64,000 nt of DNA, taken from assembly GCF_001039355.2 (NCBI RefSeq), contig NW_019773970.1:441965-505964 (forward strand). Direction: 5' to 3'. Each line of letters opens with the position of its first letter. Positions within the stretch are counted from its first letter, which is position 1. The notes under the pieces are model-generated. The model was not told the DNA's origin, ran no database searches, and worked only from the letters and a program-made list of their open reading frames with translations. The translations under genes were made by a program, and so were the position numbers. Below, piece after piece: positions 11,711-25,800 of this stretch. The stretch is from Lingula anatina. Taxonomy: Eukaryota > Brachiopoda > Lingulata > Lingulida > Lingulidae.

Positions 11711-14700
11711 TCAATTTCTAACCACCCTGTCCTGAATGTTAAAATGGATGGCTGTCTCGATCAGACTTGCTTTGTTTACATAAGGAATCACACAGCCATG
11801 GGGAAATTTTTTGATACAGCATGGACCTTACAGTAATAATTGATTGCATAATGTCAATGTATTTGAATAATACTGACCAATTTTATCAAGGACTGGTTTC
11901 ATAAAAGAATTTAGTCAGAAGTTGGCATTATCTATAATGACAGAAACAGAACAAAAATTTTGTTCCACTTTGAGATATGGGATTAAATCAGTGGTAGTCC
12001 ACTAGAATAGCAGCTGTCTTTCCTACATATTAACCACTTCATCCTTTCTTCGAAACAGGCCCAAGATCCCCTTTTAATTTCATAAGTAGACTAGCTACCA
12101 TTGATTTATCCTGAGGCAAATATGACTAAAAATTTTCCATTTCTAAGCAAGGCCAACCTATAACTTAAATTATGTACTTTTTATAAACTGGTTCCTAGTT
12201 TTTTATTTGAAATAATGGGAAAGCACATCGCACAGTAAAAAACAAGTAAATGAAATTATCAAAGGCAAAACAATCATTTTAAGTCATGAATACCTCTGAA
12301 GTGAACCTAGGCTGAAGACTAATCTAATTTTTCTGTTCACAATGACACTTGATTCTCTAGGAATATACAAATAATCACCCTTTTCTTTTTGAAAAACACA
12401 ATGCGCAACAACAAATGAAAGAAATTATCTCATGAGAGTGCTTGGCAGTAGCTTTACCAGCAACTGGCAATACTGAAGGATTACTAAGCACTTATAGCCA
12501 AAAGAAGTCTCTTGGCATTTTGCTTTTTATTGATTTCAGGAAAAAAATTAACTCTCTCCAATGACCATTCCAACTACTTACTTAACTCTTTTCATGCCCA
12601 TATTACAAGTCTCTAAAACTATGTATCTTTGTCAATTATGTCTCTCTCGTTACAAACATTCACACTGTGACACAAATGAACACACACACACTGTGATACA
12701 CACACATATGCACCCACCCATTTTGACCATTTGCTTTTCACAATCCTTTTTTGAACTCATGAAAGTAGTCTTTAGACCTTTACATGAAGAATGCATTAAA
12801 ATGGAAAATTCTCCATCATACCATAATGCAATGTTCGACACCAACATCCAGAGTTGATCGGCTGACAAATTGTGGGAGCACACCACATCAGTTTAGATTC
12901 AATTATGAAGGTACATGAGATAGCAGAGGGACAAGATTGAGATAGAACAGGGGCAAGACTGAGATACCCCGGTAGAAGAATGGCAATATTTCTTTTTGTT
13001 CAACAGCAGCAATGTTATTCTACAAGATGCCCCAGGCACATACAAGTCATACAAAATAATCTGGATTGCATGGTCCTAGTGTGTATATTTTGTTTTGAAC
13101 CTAAAAACACCCCCATGAAACACCTAGAGTGGATAACCCCTATTTCCCAAATGATATTTAGTTGTCATTTCTCTGAAAATCCAGTTAAAAGGGAAAATGA
13201 AATATTATCTTTTTCTATGGTTCATTAGATTGATGAAGAGTCACAATTTCATTGACAAAAGGGTGTATATGTCAGGACAATATTGATTAGTGTAATGAAA
13301 AAATCCCACGGCCTGTCTTTGCTCAATTGGCTTCCTTCAAGAGAAAGTCTATCAATTCACATTTGGTATTAAACCCTTCGAGGTGCATTTATATCAGAAT
13401 TTGAAGAAATGCAATAATTAATAAAACGTGGTTTATTTAAGGCAATTTTGATCATTTGAAAAATGTTCTGAATGAATTACCTGTAGGTATTCAAAATAGA
13501 GAAATTTTAATAGAATATTCAACCAGTTGCATAATTTAGTTGAACCTCTTCCATCATCAACAGCAATACACAAAACTAAGGTGCAATTGGTTGTTTTACT
13601 TTAAATATATCTATATAGGATAATTCAATATAGCTCAAGTCACAAATTTTAGTTAGACGTTACTAGATTTTCCTGTGCTACTCATAATTTTTTTCTTGAA
13701 TTTTTGATATTTTAAAGAACAAACTTTTTTCTCAGCTCTTTCAGATAATAGGGTAGATAATAGGGTATTTCCCCAGACGTATCTTACTAATAAGGCTGAT
13801 TCCTGAGCAGCGGTCCGGCCCTTCCCATAAAAAGGGATGATTGCCATCATTTTCAAACTTCTGGCTACATACGTACCTGAGAAAAACATTAAGACAGTCC
13901 AGAATCTATTACCAAGAATGTTCTATTGAAATCTGACTAAAAACAAACTGTCAGAAGTCAAAATAATGTCTCTGATTGCAAAAAGAGGACAAAGCAAAGT
14001 TATATATCATTAAAAATCTAATAAAAATGTCCATAATGGTTGACTTAATGGGTTTTGAATTATTTTTTAAAATACCTTTCTTAAAGTTATGTAATTATAA
14101 TTTTAGTGTAAAAAAAGATGGGATAGGGAACTCAGAGGTACCAAAATGATCACTTATGAATATATAAAATGATTTGAATTTTACGAGGTTCTTTATTTTC
14201 AAGCATCTGAGCATTTTGGTTGAATGATCAATACCATTGAATGGGTGTTGTGTTGATATTATGCAGCTTTGCAAATATTACAGTGGTTTCAGAAAGGTAA
14301 TCTAAAGTAAACCCTCACTTAGTGGCAACAAACCAAAGATGTACAACATGATTTATACATTGTACCTGTACACAAAGATTGCCTACTGCTTTTGCTAGGC
14401 TTTTGTGCATTCCTTATTCCCTGAAATATAGATAACTTCAATCAAACAAATTCCGTAAACTGTCAAGTTAGGCAGGAAGCATCTTGTCAACAGACAGGCA
14501 ATGTCAGAAACATATTACAACATAAAAGGTTTTCATTCCCTATGCATATATTCATTAATTCTAGAACCAAGAAAAAGCCAGTACCACTCCGACAGCAGAT
14601 ATGTCAGAGTTCGCCGACTTCAGATATCGAAATTAATCACATTCGTTTGGATTTTTTCCTTCACTAGAATCAAAGAGGCACAGGGGAATATTCCTGTATA

Positions 14701-16471
14701 GGACAATCTCAGGTGAACCACATAGGTTCACTTGTTAGTTGGAACAGTTGCTATTGATAGACTAGCTTTCATTCGAAGCCAATTCCCAACCCTGTTTATA
14801 GTGGTTTCCCAGTTGATTTGCATGTTTTTGGCAAGCAAGAGATAAAAGAGCAAGCCTAAAATGTTTTTTTATTTACTACGGATAAAGTGATAGAAGAAAC
14901 CAAAATGAAGAAATTGAAGATGTGAGCCTGTGATATGATATATCTGAACTTGATTTTAAGTCCAAGAAAACTTAATTCAAATTTCTTGTACATTGTACAG
15001 GCCAATTTGAGAAATTCATTCAGGTTCAGCATTTTTGCCAAATGGTAAACATCAAGATATACTTAATTATTATATAATAAGCATAGCAGATCTTGTATCC
15101 AGAAATGTGAGGTCTGATAAATTTTAATATCAACCGATGACATTATCACCAATCATTATATCAACCTAAGGTGTAATTGCTGTAATAGCCAATCACAGAA
15201 AAAAGACATTATTTATCAGACAAAAGCAAAGCAGGATGACAGGGCTGCAACTTCTGACATATCTTGGAGGCCACTAACATCCAGGTATTATATCATAAAA
15301 TAAAACAAAAACTGACTCTAATTTCCATCAATATGTTGTTTTCCAGACCTCAGAAAGTCGTGCAATGCATATATAATTTAAGGTCACCTAAGAACAGCAA
15401 TCAAAAACTGCATAATTGGATTCTTTCATTAGGTCATATTAAAAATTGTTTATATTATATGTTACGTTATGTTGTGTAATTTCAACTAACAATATCTATC
15501 AATGTGTTCTAAACAAAATTTTAATTTCACTTAAATTCGAAAGTTTTGATTTTAAAACATCCTTGTATCAACCTTCAGAGAGCCATGTGGAAGGAAAGTT
15601 AACTTACCCTCTTTAAATATAGTATATTGTTTTATCATTTTACTGAACTATTTTAACCAAGCATTTTGGTAGCATTTTCTATAAAATCAAACTATTTAAA
15701 TGAGAAGTTAACCTCAACAATTATTTCAGAAAGTATTACTGATGTCCAGGTTGGACTATTTTTTAAGTGCATGAAATAATTGGGGTAATCATGCCCCCTA
15801 TATTGGAGGCTGATATCAATTAGTATTTATAACTCGGGCACAGTAAATGTCACTAATAACATGCTATTACTGTTCTAAAAACAAAATTAAAGATGAAAAA
15901 CACTTTCACACAACTTGCCCCTGTACAATGACCTGCAAACAATATTATATAAGGTATTTACAAAACATTATACACACTTTGGTCTCAGAACGACTGATGA
16001 AAAGTTTACCATCATTATGAAGTCCCAAGAAGAAGAAACCCTCACTGCACTAGCTTAATTTCTCTTCTCCACTTTTGCTAGGAGGGATCTAGAAGTAGTA
16101 ATAGAAACTCAAGTTAATTTTTTTAGTAAGTAAATAGTCCTACACATTGTAATTGCTTTATAACACATTCACTAAAATTATGTTTATATTGTCATTTTCA
16201 TCCACCCAGGTGGATGCATATGTTACAGTGAATAAACTAAACTAATAGTAAAGGACAATGGTACATGTATTAAGACTATGCATGTACTTTACCAATGTCA
16301 GTTGACAATATCGCCTGCAAGAATCTTAAGTTCAAGGTTGATTATAACATCTAGCTATAAAAAAAGGAAAACATGCAATCACATCATGCAAGTTATCAAT
16401 TTCCAAGTAAGTGTACCCATGTGCATGCATCTAAGCAAAACTGCTCAACTTCTGTATCTATCCTACACCCC
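11711..16471. other. Non-coding tract
   Basis: A GATAATAGGGTA motif occurs twice in tandem near 13744-13767. The minus-strand frame at 13653-13889 has no recognisable domain. Otherwise AT-rich with nothing supported. Confidence 0.5.
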
Positions 16472-16675
16472 ATTTCCATAGATTAGATCGACCTACTTTA
16501 GATCGACCTAACTCCCTGGGGGTTCACGCTTATTAGCTGTCAGCCAGGCAAACACGAAAGTTAATTACCCCCTTACAGCTTGTAGTAGGCGGGACGGACA
16601 TTTAAGTCGGATTATCTGAAAGTAATCTAGTGAGACTCCCCGCGGGGATAGATCGATCTAAAATCTATGGGAATA
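16472..16675. mobile_element. Foldback element with TAGATCGACCTA motif
   Basis: The left end, CCATAGATTAGATCGACCTA, is mirrored on the right by TAGATCGATCTAAAATCTATGG. TAGATCGACCTA is also repeated in tandem within the left arm. The interior is CpG-rich. No open frame is present and no clear target duplication was seen, so the borders are approximate. It is unlike family F1 in sequence. Confidence 0.65.
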
Positions 16676-17189
16676 GAGCCTTAAATATACATGGTATAAT
16701 GTACCCAAATGCAATTAAGTGCAAACATGCTTCATCTCTCAAAGACTTCTTTAGAGTAGTCAAGTCAGGAAAATAAAAAAAATTTAAAATTATTATATTG
16801 TAATGTAGAAGGAAAATTTTCTTATGTACAAAGGTATGTTCCTAGTAAACCGCAAAGAATTCTTGGATTCGTTTTTTAACAGGAGCTGCTGTTATCATTC
16901 TAATTATAAGTAACAAACCACTATAGTGTCCTTAGTTTATTGTTGGACCTAAAAATTATATAGCCAAATTAAAATTTTTCTGGAATATTTGGCACCTTTC
17001 CCTGAATGATTTAAGTACATGTATATAGCATTCAAAACTGTTCACAGATGCATGATCAACATGTATAAAGTTCAACTTGTTCTTGAATTTTTTTTTTTAG
17101 TTACTCGCATGCATGGAGATGATAAATGTTAAGCCTCTACCAGGGCCACAGATTGATTTTTGACTAGATATTCACAGATATGTCTCTGG

Positions 17190-17454
17190 TCGCACTGAGA
17201 ACAGATGATCTGCCGACTAAACATGGCCGACCCCACTTAAAAGCAAGCCACCTAATCCTCTGATGGTCTCCCTGCCTCCACACATACGTGCCATTAAACA
17301 AATTAAAATAGGTTTACTTGCTAGGCCCCTGCAGGGACTAGGCGTGTAGAGGCAGGGATACCACCAGCTGATTAGTTGGCACTGCTTTTCAGTAGGTCTG
17401 TCATATTTGATCTGCGGATCTGTTAGTCCTGTGGATCAACTTGTTCTGAATGAG
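17190..17454. mobile_element. Foldback MITE family F1, copy 2
   Basis: Same architecture as the copy at 11431: left-arm CCCACTTAAAAGCAAGCC and GATGGTCTCCCTGCCTCCA, with inverse sequence on the right. Flanks are GTCTCTGG (17182-17189) and TTCTCTGG (17455-17462), an 8-bp duplication with one mismatch. An 8-bp duplication with short ends resembling CACTCAGAACA would fit a hAT-like non-autonomous element, but this is an inference. Confidence 0.8.
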
Positions 17455-18487
17455 TTCTCTGGCTTATTCTATGATCTTTCCTACACTGTGACCCTGTGCA
17501 GAAGACCAAATTACAGGATTGGTCACTGTACTCTGTCACTGCCGCTTGGCATATCTCTGCCAAGTCCCTCTAACAGTTAATGGTTCTGATCTTGACAGTT
17601 ATTGCTCTGATCTTGATTGCTTGCTCTACTATGACAGATACCTTCCTTACTATAGTGCTTGGTTTACCAGACAGATACGGGCAGACAGATTATGTAACAA
17701 CTAACAAGTGTTTTGCACCTGCTTAGCACTGTTCCGAGCTGCTGACAATGCAGAAACAAAATTTCCAGGATTTTTTCATTTGCTTTATAATGGTGCAACA
17801 TGTATTGTGTGCCTATGAAGGGTTGTGAAGTTTCAATGCTACTACAAACTAATTACAGACTAGACCAGAAAAGAGAAGAACAACTTACCCAGTAACTTAG
17901 TACAAACAAATGAATGAACTTTTTTTATTGAATGCATTATGGCTGCACAGTATGCAGGACTGGTTAATAAAATCTGTTCTGCATTATCTAGTGATAATAA
18001 AGAAAAGGTAAGTATCCTGTGTGTCGGTATTCCATATTCAATCAAACATGGATTAATTTTCAATAAAAAAGGAAGGTAGAACACCCTTGGGCAGTCTCAT
18101 GGTACTTACAAGCAGTGTGTTCCACACTTTTAAAGTAATAAGCTACATAAAGGGACCTGTGGCTCAGTACTTATAACACCTATTCTTATAACAAGCCAAG
18201 ACATATACACAAAACAAATTAAACCCTCTTGGGAATGTATAAATTGGTAGTTTTTTTCTCCAGAATCATATTAGTTTGTCTTAAAATGGTTTAGTTACAC
18301 TCAACAGCTTTTAACAGGTAGAAAACTCTCACAGATCTAATGTTCTTATATGATTAAAAATAGTCTATTGCCATGATACATGAAGCTAACTTTAAATGAA
18401 TATTGCGAATTTGTCATTTAAGTATAGATAAATTTCGAATATCTGTTTGTAGGTAAATGCATAGGAAATAATTTAATGAATGATTAA
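17455..18487. other. Non-coding tract
   Basis: A short spacer between two F1 elements, with no supported gene. GTGGCTCAGTAC near 18169 looks like a tRNA A box but has no B box at the right distance. Confidence 0.45.
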
Positions 18488-18690
18488 GAGGCCATTCAGA
18501 ACAGATCTACAGATCCACGAATCAAATGTGGCAGACCCTACATGAAAGAAGAGCCGACTAATCCGCTGATGGTCTCCCCATCTCCACATGCTCTGTCCTT
18601 GCAGGGGGCTAGCAATTAAACCTCAGAGCCATGATTTAAACCATTTAATGGCGCATGTAGATCCTTGGAACTTCTGTTCCGAATGGCCTC
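18488..18690. mobile_element. Foldback MITE family F1, copy 3
   Basis: A 203-bp relative of the copies at 11431 and 17190. Its ends are GAGGCCATTCAGAACAG and the complement CTGTTCCGAATGGCCTC. The left arm keeps GATGGTCTCCCCATCTCCA, but the right arm is shortened, so the foldback is incomplete. The target duplication is unclear, at best TAAG. Confidence 0.75.
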
Positions 18691-20301
18691 TAAGTCTTGA
18701 TATAGATTGTAAACATATAGCCACTGCAGGTAGGCCACTTGAAACATGAAAAATATAACCACTAAGTAAATATCACCATCCTTAAAAAGCACCCTGACAT
18801 AGTGAGTATAGTATGGATCCCATAGTTTCCCACTAGACTTTTCAAAATGGGAAAATAGCATCTGGATTTGTAAAAATAATCAATTCTCTAGTAAAGTGAC
18901 ACAATTTTATATCCAGCACAACTGTAATTGGAGTCAATGAAGATGAGTTATCAAATCAACAATTATTATGATGAGGAAAATAGCTGGACAGAATTTCCAT
19001 TCATTGGTAAAATGGAATAATTCATTTAACTCAATATCTGTTGAAAATATTGATATGAAACAAATATAAAATACTTACAAGGATAAAAATTATTATAATT
19101 ATGTACTTTTCAATAATTGCCCTGGTAAACTTCCATCCCATTCTACAATTATGGACTGTGATAAGTTGCATATCACCCCCCCCCTCCCTTGTGAAGGTGA
19201 TATTTAAAAAATTGTTTGAGTATTTTGCAGTAGTAGATACAACAGTAATCCTTTTGACTCAAGTCTCAGAGTTACTCCTTCTCTCCCCTTGGTAAGACAT
19301 GACAAATGATTATTTTAACAACCTGCCAATATCCTTAAGAATATTTTTCAATCACATTTCTTTTTAATCTTACTTTTTGATCATACTTTATTGATCAATA
19401 AACTTTTTATACTTTGTGAACCAAGTTGCCAATGACATTCTTCCTCATGTGAAACCAGTTCATGATTGATTACTTTGGGTTATGCTTAGTGCTCTTAGTT
19501 GATGGAATGTGACCTATAATACTAAGATTATCTAGAACATGTGATTTCTTCATTCAAGGAAACTGTGCTGCAACCAAGCCATTATTGTAATGGCAGATTC
19601 TTAATTCAAGCAAGAACCTTTTTCTTTCAAAAATGACTGATTACTTAAAGGTCGGAATCAGGGCAGGTCTAACAAAAAACAATCAACTTTTAACTGTTGG
19701 ATGTGAACTCCACCATTTGTATGTATTCATCATTTGTGTAATCTCAGAGTGGAGTTGTTAGTGGAAGGATCAGGAAGGTGAACAGACCCAGTGAGGGCAT
19801 GCCTTGGTACCTCATTGTGCTCAGCAAGGCTCAAAATCAAAGCGTCCTCTTTCTATATTAGTCAGACAACAGGTTTTGGTGCAACCAAGCCATTGATTTG
19901 AATGGTCCCTGCTGATGAAAAGTTACTTGTCATCTAAGATGTGATTTCTCATATAATGAAACTATACTGACAGTCATACAGTCACTTTCCATTTCAATGA
20001 GATTCAATCCAGGCACCTTCATAAAAATCCCTTAATGCTGCCTATTACAGAAACAACAATTAGGAAATAATTGGAATGATCAGATTGATCTCATGAATGA
20101 TGTATTCTTATACAACTTTATTAGAAATATCACATTCAAAGAATCTGATGAAGTTATAGGACAAACAGACGAAGGCAAAAAATTATGAGCTATAAGACAA
20201 AGGAGTCAAAATACTGCTGTTTTGGTCTTGGCATGAAATTGGAGTTTTATATGGTATTGTATATACTGTGGACACAACTAAAAACTACTTAGGTGGTTCA
20301 T
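18691..20301. other. Non-coding tract
   Basis: AT-rich. Two related short hairpins with CAACCAAGCCATT lie near 19570 and 19882, probably fragments of an old repeat. No gene supported. Confidence 0.45.
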
Positions 20302-21597
20302 ATGCATTACAGACTTGCTAGATGTATATTTTATGTATCACAGATTTTCCTTTACTGCTTTAGAAGTGTAAAGTTGGATTCACTGGTGACAGCACTTATT
20401 ACACTACACGTAACTATGCTGAGCAAATGGCACGGCACCACTTTTCTAAAGAACAGTAATCAGTCCAAGTAGTAAATGTGAGTCAGACAATAATGCAGAA
20501 GTACATGCTGAGCACTATGTACAAGCAGTGACTTTGTTTAGAGATTTCTCTTTAAAGTGTTCATCAACATTCCCATGTAACTGTAATCACTTTAGATGGC
20601 CAATGCTAGCTTACTAGCACCCGTCCATCCGATATGCCAGTTAACACCTGAATTATTTACATAAACATGCTTGCTGCTGTACAGTATATTATTAAATAAA
20701 GCAGTTAGTCTCATTTGAGTGCCTGGCATGATCTGATTTATCTACAATTCTGAAAAACTAAGCATAATGAAACCAGATTAAATACCAAGGTTAAGGACAT
20801 TGTGTAGAACAACAATGCTGTAAACAAACATAATGAATGGAAGGACCTTTTTCCCATTTTAATGATTATAACATGCCTGTCTTAACTGTCGGACAGCAAT
20901 GACAGACTAATATAAGTAATTTGTATGAATCAATCAACTTTTTTATCATTTAATTATCAACCAGCATTGGGCAGCATTCATTAAGATATGGTTGTTATTA
21001 TATAAGCTAAGTTTAATATCAATTAAACATCAAATGCCCATTTTGTCAACAGGTGACTTGACAGATTGGAAAGATACCAGATTGGAAAGATATCAGGTAA
21101 TACTGTCATTTCTACACAAAACAAGGTGAAGGAAGAAGTTTATTTTTCACACCATCCCCAATTCTACAAGATAAGCATCACCAATATCAATTGATGACAT
21201 CAAAAATGCCCAGCCTTCCATATTTGAGAGATCCGAACGAACATACCTATTGTTTTTGCAAGTATAGTTTCCAAAGGAATCCAAGTTCTATTGCAGTGGG
21301 GACATGTCTGAGGTATGTGAGTTTAACATGACTGTTAATTTAATAACATGTCTTTCTTACATGTATTGTATAATGGAGCTCAAAAGTGAACAACTCAGAC
21401 AACTTTTTAAAGCTTTATTCTAAATAAAACTTTGTTTCACCCTGAATGTCATTAACGGCTGCTGCATGAATGGAAATTACAACAGGGATTGGAGAAGGGG
21501 GAACAGAGCATACCAATTTCTCCTGCAACAGAGGCGAGTACTTTTACTACAAAAGTAAAATTACCCACATCTGAATGCAGCATACAACCCAATTAAT
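20302..21597. repeat. 1.3-kb direct duplication, left unit
   Basis: The 1296-bp stretch beginning ATGCATTACAGACTTGCTAG recurs immediately after a lone N at 21598, with only scattered substitutions (about 98-99% identical by eye). No gene is evident inside. Because a single N separates the copies, this is most likely two alleles or overlapping contigs placed end to end. Confidence 0.9.
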
Positions 21598-21598
21598 N

Positions 21599-22890
21599 AT
21601 GCATTACAGACTTGCTAGATGTATATTTTACATATCACAGATTTTCCTTTACTGCTGTAGAAGTGTAAAGTTGGATTCACTGGTGACAGCACTTATTACA
21701 CTACACGTAATTATGCTGAGCAAATGGCATGGCACCACTTTTCTAAAGAACAGTAATCAGTCCAAGTAGTAAATGTGAGTCAGACAATAATGCAGAAGTA
21801 CATGCTGAGCACTATGTACAAGCAGTGACTTTGTTTAGAGATTTCTCTTTAAAGTGTTCATCAACATTCCCATGTAACTGTAATCACTTTAGATGGCCAA
21901 TGCTAGCTTACTAGCACCCGTCCATCCGATATGCCAGTTAACACCTGAATTATTTACATAAACATGCTTGCTGCTGTACAGTATATTATTAAATAAAGCA
22001 GTTAGTCTCATTTGAGTGCCTGGTATGATCTGATTTATCTACAAATCTGAAAAACTAAGCATAATGAAACCAGATTAAATACCAAGGTTAAGGACATTGT
22101 GTAGAACAACAATGCTGTAAACAAACATAATGAATGAAAGGACCTTTTTTCCCATTTTAATGATTATAACATGCCTGTCTTAACTGTAGGACAGCAATGA
22201 CAGACTAATATAAGTAATTTGTATGAATCAATCAACTTTTTTATCATTTAATTATCAACCAGCATTGGGCAGCATTCATTAAGATATGGTTGTTATTATA
22301 TAAGCTAAGTTTAATATCAATTAAACATCAAATGCCCATTTTGTCAACAGGTGACTTGACAGATTGGAAAGATACCAGATTGGAAAGATATCAGGTAATA
22401 CTGTCATTTCTACACAAAACAAGGTGAAGGAAGAAGTTTATTTTTCACACCATCCCCACTTCTACAAGATAAGCATCACCAATATCAATTGATGACATCA
22501 AAAATGCCCAGCCTTCCATATTTGAGAGATCCGAACGAACATACTTATTGTTTTTGCAAGTATAGTTTCCAAAGGAATCCAAGTACTATTGCAGTGGGGA
22601 AATGTCTGAGGTATGTGAGTTTAACATGACTGTTAATTTAATAACATGTCTTTCTTACATGTATTGTATAATGGAGCTCAAAAGTGAACAACTCAGACAA
22701 CTTTTTAAAGCTTTATTCTAAATAAAACTTTGTTTCACCCTGAATGTCATTAACGGCTGCTGCATGAATGGAAATTACAACAGGGATTGGAGAAGGGGGA
22801 ACAGAGCATACCAATTTCTCCTGCAACAGAGGCGAGTACTTTTACTACAAAAGTAAAATTACCCACATCTGAATGCAGCATACAACCCAA
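21599..22890. repeat. 1.3-kb direct duplication, right unit
   Basis: Second copy of 20302-21597. Identity ends around TACAACCCAA, after which the sequence is unique. Allelic-type substitutions (for example GTAACTATG against GTAATTATG) are spread along the unit. Confidence 0.9.
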
Positions 22891-25800
22891 TAAATAAAAA
22901 ATATAATATCACCCATAGGGTTGCTAACATTGTAGTCTTTATTGAAACATGAAAAGAATTGGTTCAATGTTTGAATATTTTCAACTACAAAACAAAATGC
23001 ATGGCAGGTATCTTGTGTTGGCTCCTGGGACAATTATTTAGAACAATTATCTCTCCAGAAGACTTGTATTCACATTTGTTTCCTCAAAAACAATGAACAT
23101 AAACTGGCCAGGTAAATGGCCAGCATCCTATACTTGGTATGGTGTGATTGACAGGAAAGTCTAGATAGCAGACATGCAAATAAAAACTTGGCAAACATCA
23201 GTTGCATAATTATAACTGCCCAACCAAATAAAGGTTCTAAAATTAGGTTTTGAAAAGCTTTCCAAATGTTTGCTACACACATAATTTTCAGCATGCTGCC
23301 AAAAATGTCAATTTTATTATGCAGAAAATAAGAATAAATATATACATGCTTGGTAACCATGACAAAGTTTATTGATTTATTTTCAATTTCATAGACATAA
23401 ATTTGCTTAGTGGTTGTCAATATTGTCAATAATTCTGCAAAAATAATCAAACAGCAAAAGGAAATAGTTTCCAACATATACCTCATTCTTAGGTAAATAC
23501 CAGAAGCATAATTTTTCCATCTTTATCAAATTTGATATGTTGCATCTAACTAAATATATTTCAGTCAAAAGTATAGAATGATAATTTGTTTCATCAACTT
23601 TCCTTCAAAATGCTGATATTTCAGAATTTCAAGAATATAAATTTAAAACCAACCATAATGAATTGACATGGTATTAATATGTTATAGCTTCAGAAGTGGA
23701 ATGTTGGCACTTGGATGTCAGACTATCTTTACAAGTACTCCAGTCACTTACAATAATAAAAAAATGTGATAACTGATATATCTGTTGGCAAGATTAATGC
23801 AATATAAAATTAATAATTTAGCATCCCATCTTGTCAACTCAAATATGTTTTAATGGTAGACATTATTGTGCCAGCTCACCTATCACAATTACGTGAGACA
23901 CAATGCACAACCAACTGCAATTCATGGCCAACTATTTTAAAATGACCAAAAATCCACTTTTCATAAATCTTCATAATAAAGGAAACGAGATACACTGATT
24001 AAGACATAGCACACTCTGCTTCTTTATACCATGGTTCCATTCCACTTCTCAGATTTCCCTATATTTTACTGACAAAAATGCCTTAAGAAAATTGGTCTGG
24101 GCATCGAGGTGCTTGGTCTTGCCACTTATAAAAACCTTTGCCTATGGATCTGTATGTGGTAAATATAATACATGTGCAACTTTGTAAACATTATGCATTT
24201 CTGGTTTCTTCAGGTTCCCAGCATGGAAACCTTTGAAAAATTTCTGCCAATTGTCAGTTAATACTTTAAATGAAGTTAATTGGCAATACTTTTCACCAAA
24301 TTCACTTGGGGCAAAGCTGATTGGTATAAAGAAGGACAGCATAATAGAGCACTACAGCAATTTGCAGTAATCGATCTAGGTCAACATGAGCAGCAAGTTT
24401 TAAGTCATTTGATGTCAGCAATTTCATGCAAAACAAAGCAGAAAATTAACCACTGTAATTTTAAAGAGAGCAATCATTGTGTTAAGATCAATCAATGCAA
24501 TAATGATAATTTTATTTAAAAAATGTCATAGATATTACATTTAAATAGAAAAAAAAAATCAATGAATGTGCCACAAAGATGTCACATGAAAGAATTTGTC
24601 AGATAATATATTTTTAAAACTATTAAATAATACTAAATCAACTAAAACTGACCATTCTGCAAATTTGAGCTTAAAAGTCTAATATACAACAAAACTGTCA
24701 AAAGTTAAGCTTCCATCAGATAATTTTTTTAATACCCTGTAGACGAAAGAAATGAACTAATGTTCCCCTCAGGGAAATCTTGCTTCTGGTTTTTATCTAA
24801 TTCATTTAACTTGCTTTTAGGTTTTAAAACATCATTCCTGGGACATAATAGAGAAGAAATCCTAGTGCAATATCATGCTATAATTCCAATATTGAACTTA
24901 TGGCCAATTCAATTTCAGATCTATTAATTTCACCACTTATACTACAAGCAGACAACATATTATGATAAGACCATCTGACATTCAACAGTTTTTGCCAGTT
25001 CTAGATATTGAATGCTCCAAGTTTCTACGCCTACTTACCATAGTTCCAATTCACCAAGGGAAACCTCCATATCAATGTAACATGCTAGAGCAAGCTTGCC
25101 CAAGTGGGTTGGTTGGCTCAATAAACTTATTTTCCCCTCCCTTGCCAACTGATTGCTGGTTCTCATCAGTTAAGTTGGGATGATCACATCCTTTGGAACA
25201 AAGTACTCCCTGAGTAGTAATCCCTAAACTTACTCATTATAAAAAGAACTGAAAAAATACTGGAACTAGCTATTTTCATCATATTTTGAGTAACTTCTTT
25301 TTCTAATTTTTCCACTTCGATTCTTAAGTATGGTTAAAAATAAAAGTCAAAACAGAATGGTTCATTTCATTGATTATCTGGCCCAAGTATAAAACTGAAC
25401 TAAGTCAATTTTACATGGAGACTATTATAAGCACTATGATAAAACTAACCTGAATAACTAAATCTTATTAATAGCAAGAGGGGAACATTTTAGTAATCTC
25501 ATCACCTTATCCAATCATTTTCATTCCCTGTGTAACAAATCTAATTTTGTCAAGCTGTTTCCCCAAAATGTGTTTTGCCAAATATCATTATGAAATTTCT
25601 TAGAGATATTATTGCTGTTCTTCTCACCTGGTGCAATTAAGATGTCAATATACCATAACTCAACAGAAACCATTGTAATTAAATTTGACATTGACTGGCA
25701 TGGACAAAACTTTAATGACAATGACTGAGTCATAATTCATTTCTCATGTTTGAAATTTGATTAACACATACCCAGAAAAAAAGTTTATTAAAAAATAATG

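Noticed and set aside
18160-18185. tRNA-like A box (GTGGCTCAGTAC)
   Set aside because: No B box at the expected distance and no cloverleaf.
23070-23486. 138-codon minus-strand frame, the longest gap-free one in the window
   Set aside because: Only slightly above the chance expectation for this AT-rich composition. Composition is that of translated AT-rich DNA and there is no motif or splice context.
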